A DNA stretch of 64,000 bases, taken from assembly GCF_000372745.1 (NCBI RefSeq), contig NZ_KB889684.1:34720-98719 (forward strand), given 5' to 3'. Positions 25,980 to 34,160 of the stretch are shown piece by piece. The position numbers were made by a program, and so were the translations under genes. Each line of letters starts with the position of its first letter. The stretch's first letter is position 1. The notes beneath the pieces were generated by a model, which worked only from the letters and a program-made list of their open reading frames with translations, did not search any database and had not been told where the DNA came from. This DNA comes from Embleya scabrispora DSM 41855 (GTDB lineage: Bacteria > Actinomycetota > Actinomycetes > Streptomycetales > Streptomycetaceae).

Positions 25980-26585
25980 GTGTTCATTTCCGAAGTGGGC
26001 GGAGTCCGGGCGCCGGACACGGCGAGCGCGCGGGCCGCGTACGGGGTCTGTGCGGAGTACGCGGAGATCGGGCTGCGGAACCACTCGGTGCGGTCGTACT
26101 TCTGGGCCGCCTCGGTGGGGGCGGCCCGGGGCATCGAATTCGACGCCGAACTGCTCTGCGTCGCGGCGCTGTTGCACGATCTGTCGCTGACCGCTCCGTT
26201 CGACAGCCATACGCTCGCGTTCGAGGAGGCGGGTGCGCACCTGGCCCGGGTCTTCGCGGCGGGGGCGGGCTGGGCCGAGCCGCGTCGGGACCGACTGGCC
26301 GAGATCATCGTGCTGCACATGCGCGACGCGGTGCCGGCGGAGGCGGATCCGGAGAGTCACCTGCTTCAGATCGCGGTGGGGGCCGATGTGTCCGGGCGCG
26401 GACTGGATTCCTTCGAGCCGGACTTCGCCGCGGCGCTGCTGACGGCGGTGCCGCGAGCCGGGTTCGCGCCCGCGTTCCTGCGGGCCGCGCGCGATCAGGC
26501 GGAGCGCAAGCCGGCGAGTGTGGCGGCCGAGTTGATGCGGGGCGGGTGGGCCGAGCGGATCTGCGGGAATCCGTTGGACCACTGA
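25980..26585 (+). CDS. HD-domain protein (putative phosphohydrolase)
   Basis: This 201-residue soluble protein starts at the GTG at 25980, with GGGGGAGCGG just upstream. It carries an HD-type pattern: NHSVRSYFWA for the first metal histidine, LLHDLSLT for the HD dyad, and a later histidine in IIVLHMRDAV. HD proteins hydrolyse phosphate esters or act as hydratases. Actinobacterial relatives of this size are annotated as HD-domain or cyanamide hydratase-like proteins. The substrate is unclear. The divergent neighbour is the MFS transporter, and a hypothetical gene follows 90 bases later. Confidence 0.82.
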   Translation: MFISEVGGVRAPDTASARAAYGVCAEYAEIGLRNHSVRSYFWAASVGAARGIEFDAELLCVAALLHDLSLTAPFDSHTLAFEEAGAHLARVFAAGAGWAEPRRDRLAEIIVLHMRDAVPAEADPESHLLQIAVGADVSGRGLDSFEPDFAAALLTAVPRAGFAPAFLRAARDQAERKPASVAAELMRGGWAERICGNPLDH

Positions 26586-26675
26586 CGCGGGGCTCGCAGC
26601 GGCGCCGCCGGGTGTGTGCCCGGTCGTGGTCCCGGGTATGTACAGGCGCCGCAGACCGGAGGGATCGGCTGACCC

Positions 26676-27173
26676 ATGGCGATGCTCGACGAAGACCAGG
26701 CCCGGGCGCTGCTGCGGGCCCTGGACGACCCGGAGCATCTGGCGGCTCCGCCGGATTACGACGCGGTCGCCACGCGCGAGCGTTTCGACCGGCTGGTCGA
26801 GCGATTGCACGCGGACTTCGGATGTCGCTGTCCGGTCGAGGGCGCGGCCGGAGCGGCGAGTCGACACGGGGTGATCGTGGTGCCCGCGGCGGCGCTTGCG
26901 GGGACCGGGCGGATCACCCTGGTGGTCAGCAACTTCGGCGACATGGTCGTCACGAGCGTCGACGCGCCGGACGATCACCCCGTCGGCGCGGCGCCCGCGT
27001 ACGTGTCGCCGGCGGACCTGGAGCGGGTCGAGGCCGCGCTCGACGAACTCGGCTATCGGATCGTGCCGGAGGATGTGTTGCGGACGACGTACGACGGGGT
27101 GAGCCGGCTCGCGGACCATTACACGGTCGAGGACGGGCCGACGTGGTGGATCAGGTTCTTCGACTACCCGTGA
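26676..27173 (+). CDS. hypothetical protein, 165 aa
   Basis: I do not recognise this family. The protein begins MAMLDEDQARALLRALDDPE and shows two mixed alpha/beta halves, with CRCPVEGAAGAASRHGVIVVP, ITLVVSNFGDMVVTSVDAP and a well-conserved-looking end GPTWWIRFFDYP. No signal peptide or membrane helix is seen. GGAGGGA lies 12 bases before the first ATG; a second ATG six bases later is an equal choice. Confidence 0.7.
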   Translation: MAMLDEDQARALLRALDDPEHLAAPPDYDAVATRERFDRLVERLHADFGCRCPVEGAAGAASRHGVIVVPAAALAGTGRITLVVSNFGDMVVTSVDAPDDHPVGAAPAYVSPADLERVEAALDELGYRIVPEDVLRTTYDGVSRLADHYTVEDGPTWWIRFFDYP

Positions 27174-27599
27174 TCCGGGCGCCCCGGTGCGGGCCGTGTC
27201 GGCGTCCGGGGTGCCCATGCGGCAGGTCGCCGTCGGCCCGAACGACCGTGCCGGGACCGGGGCGCGACCGCCGCCGGGGGCCGGCCGACGGCCCGAGCCG
27301 GGGGCGCGTCGATCACGGCGGCGCGACCACCTCTGGCTGGGGTTTTGTTCCATCTCGGTGACGGTCTGGTCGAACTCGCCTACCTCCGGATCGGCTTCCC
27401 CGCCTGCTGGTGTGCGATGTCGGTGACCGGAGCGCCGTTGGCCGAGGTCGAGGCGGTGTACGCGTCGACGTGGCGGGACTTGACCGGACCGGCTTCGGAT
27501 CCGCAGGCGGGCGACGAAAAGCATTGCGACCACTACATCTGAAGTACTATAACTGTAGTCATCGTCGCATGTCAGCGATCCCCACAGGAAAGAGCCCGG
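27174..27599. other. gap with promoter-like elements upstream of the reductase gene
   Basis: No convincing gene fills this 426-base stretch. One frame (27345-27542) could encode about 65 residues from a TTG but resembles nothing I know. Close to its 3' end lies a clear promoter: TTGCGA at 27524-27529 and TATAAC at 27548-27553, 18 bases apart. It overlaps a 14-base imperfect dyad (arms ACTA and TAGT, 27546-27559). A ribosome site GGAAAG precedes the ATG at 27600. Confidence 0.55.
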
Positions 27600-28178
27600 A
27601 TGCGAAAGCTCACGTACTTCATCGCCGCGACCCTCGACGGCTTCATCGCCGACAAGGACGGCAACTTCGACTTCTTCCCGGTGGGCGAGGACGTCCTGGC
27701 GCACCTCGTCGCCGAGTACCCGGAGACGCTTCCGGCGCATGTGGCCCCACACGTGGGCGTCGCACCGGACGCCGAGTTCCGGCACTTCGACACGGTCGTG
27801 ATGGGCCGGGCCACCTACGACCCCGCCCTGCAAGTGGGTATCACGAGCCCGTACAGCCACCTGCGTACGTACGTCGTCACCGGCAGCATCACCGAGAGCC
27901 CCGACCCCGGGGTGACCCTGGTGGCCGGCGACCCGGTCGCCAAGGTCCGCGAATTGAAGGCCGAGCCGACCGGCAAGGGCATCTGGCTGGCCGGCGGCGC
28001 GCGCCTGGCGGGGAGCCTGATGGGCGAGATCGACGAACTCGTGATCAAGACCTACCCGATCCTGATCGGCACCGGAATCCCGATGTTGTCGGGCGAGTTC
28101 GAGGTCACCGCGTTCACCCGCACGGGCGGCACGGTGCTCGCCGGCGGGACGTCCGTCGCGACCTACAGCAGGACGTGA
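27600..28178 (+). CDS. dihydrofolate reductase/RibD C-terminal-like reductase
   Basis: This 192-residue protein starts MRKLTYFIAATLDGFIADKDG, the usual entry of RibD_C/DHFR-fold proteins. It continues with TVVMGRATYDPAL, YVVTGSITESPDPG and the nucleotide-binding end GIWLAGGARLAGSLM. Members reduce pterin-like or pyrimidine substrates with NADPH, but many actinobacterial copies have no known substrate. It has a visible promoter just upstream with an overlapping dyad, so repression by a local regulator is plausible. No partner gene is apparent. Confidence 0.88.
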   Translation: MRKLTYFIAATLDGFIADKDGNFDFFPVGEDVLAHLVAEYPETLPAHVAPHVGVAPDAEFRHFDTVVMGRATYDPALQVGITSPYSHLRTYVVTGSITESPDPGVTLVAGDPVAKVRELKAEPTGKGIWLAGGARLAGSLMGEIDELVIKTYPILIGTGIPMLSGEFEVTAFTRTGGTVLAGGTSVATYSRT

Positions 28179-28243
28179 CGGCGCGACGGTCGCGCTCCGC
28201 CGCCACGCGAGGCCGTCGGCGGCGGGGCCCGGTCGGGGCGGGC

Positions 28244-29113
28244 TCAGTCGAGGGCGAGTTCGAAGTCCCAGACCCGATGTTCGATGCGTAGACCGGCGAG
28301 GGGCAGGGCCTGGCGTACGGCGCCCTCGGTGTCGCCGTCGAATTCGAACACCGCGAGTTCGCGCACGTCCGGATACGTCCGGCGGATCGACTCCACCAGT
28401 TCGGCGACCAGGGCTCCCAGGATGGCGGCCCCGACCCCGGGGGCGGTGATCGCCTCGCCCGCGTTGAGGTACGCCCGGTCGTCTTCGACGGCGACGGTGA
28501 GCTCGGCGCCCTCGCCGATCAGGCCCACCCGGGGCGGGGGCAGTGTGCGCACCCGGACCGCGGGCAGGCCGCCCGGCGGCCACCAGCCGCTCGGGTCGAC
28601 CGTCCAGATCCGGGCGATCTCGCCGGTGACCCGGGCCCCGAGCACCCGGGCCGCCTCGCCCTCCGGCCCGGTTTCGGTGCCGCTCCAATGCAGCACCCGC
28701 GCCCCGACGGTACGGGCCTGCTCGGCGGCGCGCCGGTACATCCGCACGAACGCGTCCCGTTCCTCGGCGGTCGCGGGCGCAGCCCCGGGGCGGGGCTCGC
28801 AGACCAACCGGCGCGCGAGTCGATCGGCCCGCTCGCCCTGCGCGGTCACGGCGGCCTCGCCGTCGCCGTGGATGCTCAGCCGGCCGAGCATCCGGCCGGC
28901 GCGACGCGCGGTGACGGTCCCGATCCGATCGCCGGACGTGTCCGCGGCGGAGCCGATGCCGACGCCGGTATCGGCATCGGCCGAGGCGGCGATCGAGGGG
29001 GTCTGCGACGGCGACGTCGGGGCGGGAAGGGTCACCGAGGCGTAGACCTCCGTGGCACGCCGCTCCTCGGCCGCGGGGTTGCCGACCCAATCGAGAGAAA
29101 TGTCGCGCTTCAT
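28244..29113 (-). CDS. hypothetical protein, 289 aa
   Basis: The ATG at 29113 begins MKRDISLDWVGNPAAEERRA. A Ser/Thr/Ala-rich, low-complexity segment lies at about 32-66, followed by a globular region. The C-terminal half (GAELTVAVEDDRAYLNAGEA, GAAILGALVAELVESIRRTY, ELAVFEFDGDTEGAVRQALP) has a faint resemblance to acyltransferase-like folds, but I would not assign it. No membrane segment or signal peptide is seen. The next same-strand gene (29366) is an ATP-grasp enzyme with a 252-base gap. Confidence 0.6.
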   Translation of the reverse strand: MKRDISLDWVGNPAAEERRATEVYASVTLPAPTSPSQTPSIAASADADTGVGIGSAADTSGDRIGTVTARRAGRMLGRLSIHGDGEAAVTAQGERADRLARRLVCEPRPGAAPATAEERDAFVRMYRRAAEQARTVGARVLHWSGTETGPEGEAARVLGARVTGEIARIWTVDPSGWWPPGGLPAVRVRTLPPPRVGLIGEGAELTVAVEDDRAYLNAGEAITAPGVGAAILGALVAELVESIRRTYPDVRELAVFEFDGDTEGAVRQALPLAGLRIEHRVWDFELALD

Positions 29114-29365
29114 GGACCCATCGTCCCCCGACCGGGGTGGGCACACAGATCGCACACCGCCGTCCGGCCGGGCCGGCCCCGTCCCGGACCGGACCCGGAC
29201 CCGGATTCGGGGTGGTCGGGCGGGTGTGCCGTCGGCGGGTGCGGCGTGCCCCTGCCGTGTGGGGTGCGCGGGTGTGGCGGGGCCGGGGTGCTGTGGCCGC
29301 GACGCGGCGTGCGAGGGGCCCGGGCCGGGCGTCGGCCGGACCCCTCGGGGCGGGTGGGCTCGGGG

Positions 29366-30235
29366 CTACGGGTGAAGCGCGGCCACGATCGCGTCCGCGA
29401 GGCGGTCGGCGGCGCCGTCGGCGTGGGCGAGAAACAGGGAGGGCTCGGTCAGCTCCAGTTCCAGCAGGGTGGGCGTGCCGTCGGCGCCCGGGATGAGGTC
29501 GACGCGCGCGTACAGCAGGGGGCCGACCGGGATCTCGGTCAGCACTCGGGCCGCGACCGCGAACTCCGCAGCGGAGGGCTCGCGTGCCTCGATCTGCTCG
29601 CTTCGGTACAGGTCGCCGACCACTTCGGCGGTGCCGTCGAGCATGGCGCCCTTGCGGACGGCGTGGCTGAAGACGCCGTCGAAGTAGACGAGTGCGGTCT
29701 CGCCGACGGTGTCGACGGCCTCCAGATACGGCTGGACCATCACGGTTCGGCCGTCCGCGAGCAGGCTCGTGGCGTGCCCGGCGGCGAGTGCGCGTTGTTC
29801 GGGTGAGGCCAGGTCGTAGCGCTCGGTGTCGAGGGACCCGGCGCTGACGGCGGGCTTGACCACATGCAGGCCGGACGTGGGCAGCGTGACGGTCGAGTCG
29901 GGCTCCAGCCACATCGTCTCCACGACGGGCAGGCCGGCTCTGGTCAGGTCGCGCAGGTAGGTCTTGTCGGTGTTCCAGGTCACGATCGACGCCGGATTGG
30001 CCAGCCGCGGCACGCTCGCGGCCCACTCGATGAACTCCTTGCGGCGCGCCGGGTAGTCCCATACCGAACGCAGGACCACCAGGTCGTAGGCCGCCCAGTC
30101 CACCGCCGGGTCGTTCCATACGGCGGCCTCGGCGCGGATGCCGTGAGCGGCCAGCGGTTCGAAGAGCAGGCGCTCGTCCGGGTCCAGGTCCGGCAGCTCG
30201 GCGCAGGTGACGAGGGCGACGCGAGGTTCGATCAT
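29366..30235 (-). CDS. ATP-grasp domain protein
   Basis: This 289-residue cytoplasmic protein has the three-part ATP-grasp layout: an N-terminal Rossmann-like domain (VALVTCAELPDLDPDERLL, DLVVLRSVWDYPARR), a central ATP-binding domain (WNTDKTYLRDL, HVVKPAVSAGS, MVQPYL) and the magnesium-binding end LLELELTEPSLF. These enzymes ligate a carboxylate, activated as acyl phosphate, to an amine or thiol. The family resembles glutathione-synthetase-like actinobacterial proteins of unknown substrate. It is probably monocistronic. Confidence 0.85.
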   Translation of the reverse strand: MIEPRVALVTCAELPDLDPDERLLFEPLAAHGIRAEAAVWNDPAVDWAAYDLVVLRSVWDYPARRKEFIEWAASVPRLANPASIVTWNTDKTYLRDLTRAGLPVVETMWLEPDSTVTLPTSGLHVVKPAVSAGSLDTERYDLASPEQRALAAGHATSLLADGRTVMVQPYLEAVDTVGETALVYFDGVFSHAVRKGAMLDGTAEVVGDLYRSEQIEAREPSAAEFAVAARVLTEIPVGPLLYARVDLIPGADGTPTLLELELTEPSLFLAHADGAADRLADAIVAALHP

Positions 30236-30539
30236 GCGGTCAGATTATCCGGACACGCGGACGGAAGATCACACAAGTCCGACCGTGTCTCATATGAACG
30301 ACCGACGAGATGGTCGGTGCACGATCTGCCGATGGCCGGCGGCGCACCTCGCGGGAAGGCGTGCGCCGGGCGCGGTGCGGACGCGGGACGGGGCGGGCGT
30401 CGGCGACCGGCGACCGGGGCCGGATGCGCCGGCCGGTGGTCGAGTCCGGGGTGGCAACCGGTGGTCGGGTCCGCCGTCGGGAGTTTCGGTGCCTCCTTGG
30501 TGGTGAGAACCATGACAGGGAACGAAGCTTGGGGGCACC
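30236..30539. other. divergent gap with an inverted repeat
   Basis: This 304-base stretch separates the divergent ATP-grasp and phosphatase genes. It contains a perfect inverted repeat ACCGAC-gagatg-GTCGGT at 30301-30318, near an AT-richer patch at 30265-30300. No coding sequence is supported. Confidence 0.4.
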
Positions 30540-31316
30540 GTGGTCGGCACGTCGGACACCGCGCCCTTCGGGCCGGTCGAGATAGTCGCCGTACGCCACG
30601 GCGAAAGCATGGCCAACGCGGCCTTTGCCGCCGCCGAAGCGCGCATCGGCTCCTCGCCGGCCGACGGGGCACCCGAAGGGGACGACGGGGCAGTCGAGTT
30701 CGACCTGGCGACGGCCGGTCGGGACGCCGACATCGCGCTCAGCGCGCGGGGTGAGGACCAGGCCGGCGCCGTCGGGCGACGGCTCGCACTCAAGGGCGAG
30801 ACGCCGGACGTGGTCCTGGTCTCGCCGTACCGCCGGGCCCGCTCGACCATGCGCATCATCGCCCGCGAGGCCGCCCGGGTCGGCCTGCTGTTGCCCCGGC
30901 CGCGTCGCGACGAGCGCCTGCGGGACCGCGAGATGGGGATCCTGGAACTGCGGACGGCCGCCGCGATCGAGCAGCTCTACCCGGAGGAGGCCGAGCGTCG
31001 ACGCCGGGTCGGCGACCTGTACTACCGCCCGCCCGGCGGCGAATCCCTCGCCGACGTCGCGCTGCGGTTGCGCACACTGCTGACCGACCTGCGGCACGAG
31101 GCGCCGGGCGCGCACGTGCTGATCGTCGGGCACGACGCGACCGTGCTGATGCTGCGTTACATCCTGGAGGGCCTCACCGAGACGGACGTGGACCGCCTGG
31201 TCCGGACCGACCCGGTGGGCAACGCCTCGATCTCCCGCTGGCGCGTTCGGGACGGGCGGCTGCGGGCGATCCGCTACAACGACACGCGGCATCTGCGCGG
31301 CATCGACGTGCGCTGA
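30540..31316 (+). CDS. histidine phosphatase family protein
   Basis: The protein (258 residues) carries the phosphoglycerate-mutase-like core: the catalytic RHGES box (VAVRHGESMANAAF), the second arginine in SPYRRARST, the acid-donor region DERLRDREMGILE, and the second histidine in LIVGHDATVLML. It should form a phosphohistidine and hydrolyse a small phosphate ester. A loop of about 40 residues after the RHG box, rich in acidic residues, is longer than usual. The start is the GTG at 30540 behind a GGGGG ribosome site. The substrate is unknown. Confidence 0.88.
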   Translation: MVGTSDTAPFGPVEIVAVRHGESMANAAFAAAEARIGSSPADGAPEGDDGAVEFDLATAGRDADIALSARGEDQAGAVGRRLALKGETPDVVLVSPYRRARSTMRIIAREAARVGLLLPRPRRDERLRDREMGILELRTAAAIEQLYPEEAERRRRVGDLYYRPPGGESLADVALRLRTLLTDLRHEAPGAHVLIVGHDATVLMLRYILEGLTETDVDRLVRTDPVGNASISRWRVRDGRLRAIRYNDTRHLRGIDVR

Positions 31317-31827
31317 GCGGCGGAGGTCGCGTCGCCGGCTCTGCCGGGGCGCGGCGTTCGCGGCAGCCGACGGTCGGGCACGGGGGAGTGGGCCCGACCG
31401 CCGGCGCCTTGATACCCACGGGATGCGGTGCGCCGTCGCGCATTGGGGGTGTCAGGTCCCCTCCGTCCCGTTCGGTGCCCTCTGGTTTCCCCTCTGCGGG
31501 GCCGGAAAACCGCCTCCGAACGAAGAGGTCGAACCCGGCCGGACCAGGCTGCCAACCGATCGCGGACACGACCATTCGAAGGCGATAGCGCCATTACCGA
31601 ACAGAAATATGACGCTGTGTCAGTAACCGGAAGAGGAACCCTCGCGCCCCATTTCTTCCCTGATCAGCCGCTTGATCACCGATCCGGCACTCCGCCGGAA
31701 TCCATCGGATCAACCCCTCTCGTCCGCCTGACAACCATCCGGTCGCCGGGTGGGCGAGCGCGGCGCCGGGTGCGTGGGCGCGGCGCCGGCCGGCCGCTCC
31801 GGCGCCGCGGTCACTCGTGCGCCGCGG
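31317..31827. other. 511-base gap, no gene found
   Basis: The sequence between the phosphatase and the SDR gene has an AT-richer island at about 31585-31700 (including GAACAGAAATATGACGCTG). It could hold a promoter reading rightwards but leads into no gene. The last 90 bases are a run of GCGCCGG-type words near the stop of the SDR gene that probably fold as a terminator. Nothing else is visible. Confidence 0.4.
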
Positions 31828-32655
31828 TCACCCCCGGGGCAACCGCTCCAGTGCGCCGATCAGATCCGGGTACCGGCGGGTGCGGGCGCCGCCGTCGACG
31901 CCGTAGACGCTGCCGGAGACGAAGGACGCCTCGTCGGAGGCCAGGAACAGGACGACGGAGGCCACCTCCTCGGGTTCCGCGAACCGGCCCAGCGGGGCGT
32001 TCTCGACGTACTCCTCGACCACGCCCGGGACATGCCACATGCCGGCCGTGGCCTGCGTGCGGATCAGGCCCGGGGCCACCGCGTTCACCCGGATGCCCGA
32101 CGGCCCCAGTTCGAGGGCGGCCACCTCGGTCAGGGCGACCACGCCGGCCTTGGCCGCGCAGTACGCGCCCATGCCGCGGCCGGGCTGGACCGCGTTGAGC
32201 GAGGCCAGGTTGACGATCGAGCCGGCGCGGCCGTCCTGGGCGCGCATGACCCGACCCGCGTGCTTGACGGTCAGGAACGCGCCGTTCAGGCACAGGTCGA
32301 CAACACGGCGCCAGGCGGCGTAGTCGTGGTCGGCCAGTTCGGCCGCCGTACCGCCGCCCGCGTTGGCCACCGCGATGTCCAGAGCGCCGAACTCGTCCAC
32401 GGCCGCCCCCACCAGCCTCGCCACGTCCTCCTCGACGGTCACGTCGCACAACCGGGTCACGCACCGCTCCGGGCCCAACTCCGCGGCCAGCGAAGCCAAT
32501 CCGGCGGCATCGATGTCGCCCGCGACCACGTACGCCCCCTCGGCCGCGAGGCGGTGTGCGACGGCCCGCCCGATGCCCGCCGCCGCCCCGGTCACCAGCG
32601 CCACCTTGCCCGCCACGCGTCCCGCGCCGACACCGCTCTCGATCCGCGCGCTCAC
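31828..32655 (-). CDS. SDR-family oxidoreductase, coupled to an LLM oxidoreductase
   Basis: This 275-residue classical SDR has the cofactor motif VALVTGAAAGIGRAVA, an acidic residue after strand 2 (VVAGDIDAAGL) indicating NAD(H), the NAGGG motif, and the catalytic set SLNAVQPGRGMGAYCAAK. The C-terminal SGSVYGVDGGA is typical. The GTG at 32655 overlaps the stop of the preceding LLM flavoenzyme gene by 4 bases, so the proteins are probably made in a fixed ratio and act on the same pathway. An oxygenation followed by an alcohol dehydrogenation is a reasonable inference. Confidence 0.9.
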   Translation of the reverse strand: MSARIESGVGAGRVAGKVALVTGAAAGIGRAVAHRLAAEGAYVVAGDIDAAGLASLAAELGPERCVTRLCDVTVEEDVARLVGAAVDEFGALDIAVANAGGGTAAELADHDYAAWRRVVDLCLNGAFLTVKHAGRVMRAQDGRAGSIVNLASLNAVQPGRGMGAYCAAKAGVVALTEVAALELGPSGIRVNAVAPGLIRTQATAGMWHVPGVVEEYVENAPLGRFAEPEEVASVVLFLASDEASFVSGSVYGVDGGARTRRYPDLIGALERLPRG

Positions 32656-33863
32656 GCCGTGCTCCCCTTCGTGTTCTCGTAGTCCTTCACTGCTCCGCCG
32701 ACGGCCTGCGCCGTGCGGTCGCGCCAGGTCTGGGACAGGCCCACCTGCCAGTCCTGGGACGCGAGCGGGCCGTGCGCGGCACCGGTGAAGTACGGGATCA
32801 CCTCGCGGGCGATCAGTTCGTAGGAGCGCTTCGTCGCCTCCGCGTCCGCGAAGTCGGCGCCCATGAACAGGTAGGTGCCGAATCCGCCGGACTTCTGCCA
32901 CAGCCGCTCGATCTGACGAATCGCCATCTCCGGCGTGCCACAGATGAACGAGCCGGTCGTGTTGCCGTGTTCGATCCGCTCGGCCAGTGGCGTGGTGGTG
33001 TCCAGCGGGATCGGCAGCACCTTGGCCTGGTAGTTCTGGATGCCTTCGAGGCCGTACGCCACCTCGCGGCGCGCCTGCTCCTCGGTCTCGGCGATGTGCA
33101 TCATGCCCATCAGCCGCCACTTGGACCGGTCCATGGTCTGCCCGTACCGGTCGGCGACCTCGTTGGCGATGCCCCAGTGGGTGCCGAGCGCGTCGAAGCC
33201 GCCCTCCTGGCTCGCGGCGATCGAGAGCATGCCCGCACCGAACCGCCCGGCCGTACGCGGCCCGGCCGGCGAAAACGTCGCGGCGACCGCAAGTTCCGGC
33301 GACGGGTGGGTGTACGGCCGCAACTGCAACCGGGCATCGCGCAGCGTGAACCAGTCGCTCTCCCGGGTCACCGGTTCGCGGCCGGCGAGCAGTGCGACGA
33401 TCGCCTCCAGCGACTCCTCCATCATCGTCCGCTGACGAGCGGTGTCGATGCCCAACATGTGTGCGTCGGAGGCGAGTTGGCCGGGGCCGACGCCGAGCAT
33501 GACCCGGCCGCGGGTGAGGTGGTCGAGCAGGACCAGCCGATCCGCGACGTGCAGCGGGTGGTGGTACGGCAGCGAGACGACGCCGGTGCCGAAACGGATG
33601 TGCCGGGTACGGGCCGCGGCGCTCGCGATGAACAACTCGGGCGAGGCGACGATCTCCCAGCCGCCGGAGTGGTGCTCGCCGATCCACGCCTCGGCGTAGC
33701 CGAGCCGGTCCAGGTGCTCGACCAGGGCCAGGTCCTGTTCCAGCATCAGGGTGGGGTTGCGCCCCGCTTGATGAAAGGGGGCCAGAAAGACCCCGAACGC
33801 GAGCGGGCTGCGCTCGCCCATGGCGACCTGCCGGGCGATCTGCTGCGGTTCCGTGTGTGCCAC
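32652..33863 (-). CDS. LLM-class flavin-dependent monooxygenase
   Basis: This 403-residue luciferase-like monooxygenase starts at the GTG at 33863, with AAGGAG 5 bases upstream. Typical blocks are FGVFLAPFHQAGRNPTLMLE, YAEAWIGEHHSGGWEI, GTGVVSLPYHHPLHVADRLV and RGRVMLGVGPGQL. It resembles limonene 1,2-monooxygenase-type members in length and N-terminal sequence. It needs reduced FMN or F420 from a separate reductase; which one cannot be told from the sequence. It forms a two-gene operon with the SDR at 31828. Confidence 0.88.
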   Translation of the reverse strand: MAHTEPQQIARQVAMGERSPLAFGVFLAPFHQAGRNPTLMLEQDLALVEHLDRLGYAEAWIGEHHSGGWEIVASPELFIASAAARTRHIRFGTGVVSLPYHHPLHVADRLVLLDHLTRGRVMLGVGPGQLASDAHMLGIDTARQRTMMEESLEAIVALLAGREPVTRESDWFTLRDARLQLRPYTHPSPELAVAATFSPAGPRTAGRFGAGMLSIAASQEGGFDALGTHWGIANEVADRYGQTMDRSKWRLMGMMHIAETEEQARREVAYGLEGIQNYQAKVLPIPLDTTTPLAERIEHGNTTGSFICGTPEMAIRQIERLWQKSGGFGTYLFMGADFADAEATKRSYELIAREVIPYFTGAAHGPLASQDWQVGLSQTWRDRTAQAVGGAVKDYENTKGSTA

Positions 33864-33929
33864 CGCGACTCCTTGAATGACCCCGAAACTGATGAGCCGT
33901 CACCGTTCCAGGTTGCGATGCGCGAATCA

Positions 33930-33966
33930 ATAGTTGCACTATGCGAAAGGGTTCGCGGATCCGCGA
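33930..33966. promoter_or_regulatory. operator-like repeats upstream of the LLM/SDR operon
   Basis: A perfect inverted repeat ATAGT-TGC-ACTAT (33930-33942) lies in an AT-rich patch 67 bases upstream of the LLM start. A 14-base perfect palindrome, TCGCGGATCCGCGA, follows at 33953-33966. These lie in the 297-base divergent gap between the LLM and ABC-F genes, so both operons could be regulated from here. Confidence 0.5.
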
Positions 33967-34160
33967 TCCGCCGCCCGCGACACGGACACGCCCGCCGCCG
34001 TGTTCCGGGCCTGTCCCGGGGCGCGCTACCGTGCGGGGAAGCCCGAAATGCGTTGGCCCGGTCGGCGTGGAGCGGGTAGGAAGGGTTGTCATCCTCGGAA
34101 CGACCCGTGGAAGACCACCCTCGGATCCCCCGACCGCAGGACGAAGGACGCGCGCACGCC

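Noticed and set aside
24489..30119. A reverse-strand open frame of about 1876 codons
   Set aside because: Only its last part (24489-25769) is a recognisable MFS protein. The rest is Arg/Pro/Gly-rich shadow translation over other real genes, as expected in very GC-rich DNA.
32556..34079. Long forward open frame across the LLM gene
   Set aside because: It is the antisense of a well-supported flavoenzyme gene and has no ribosome site or recognisable domain.
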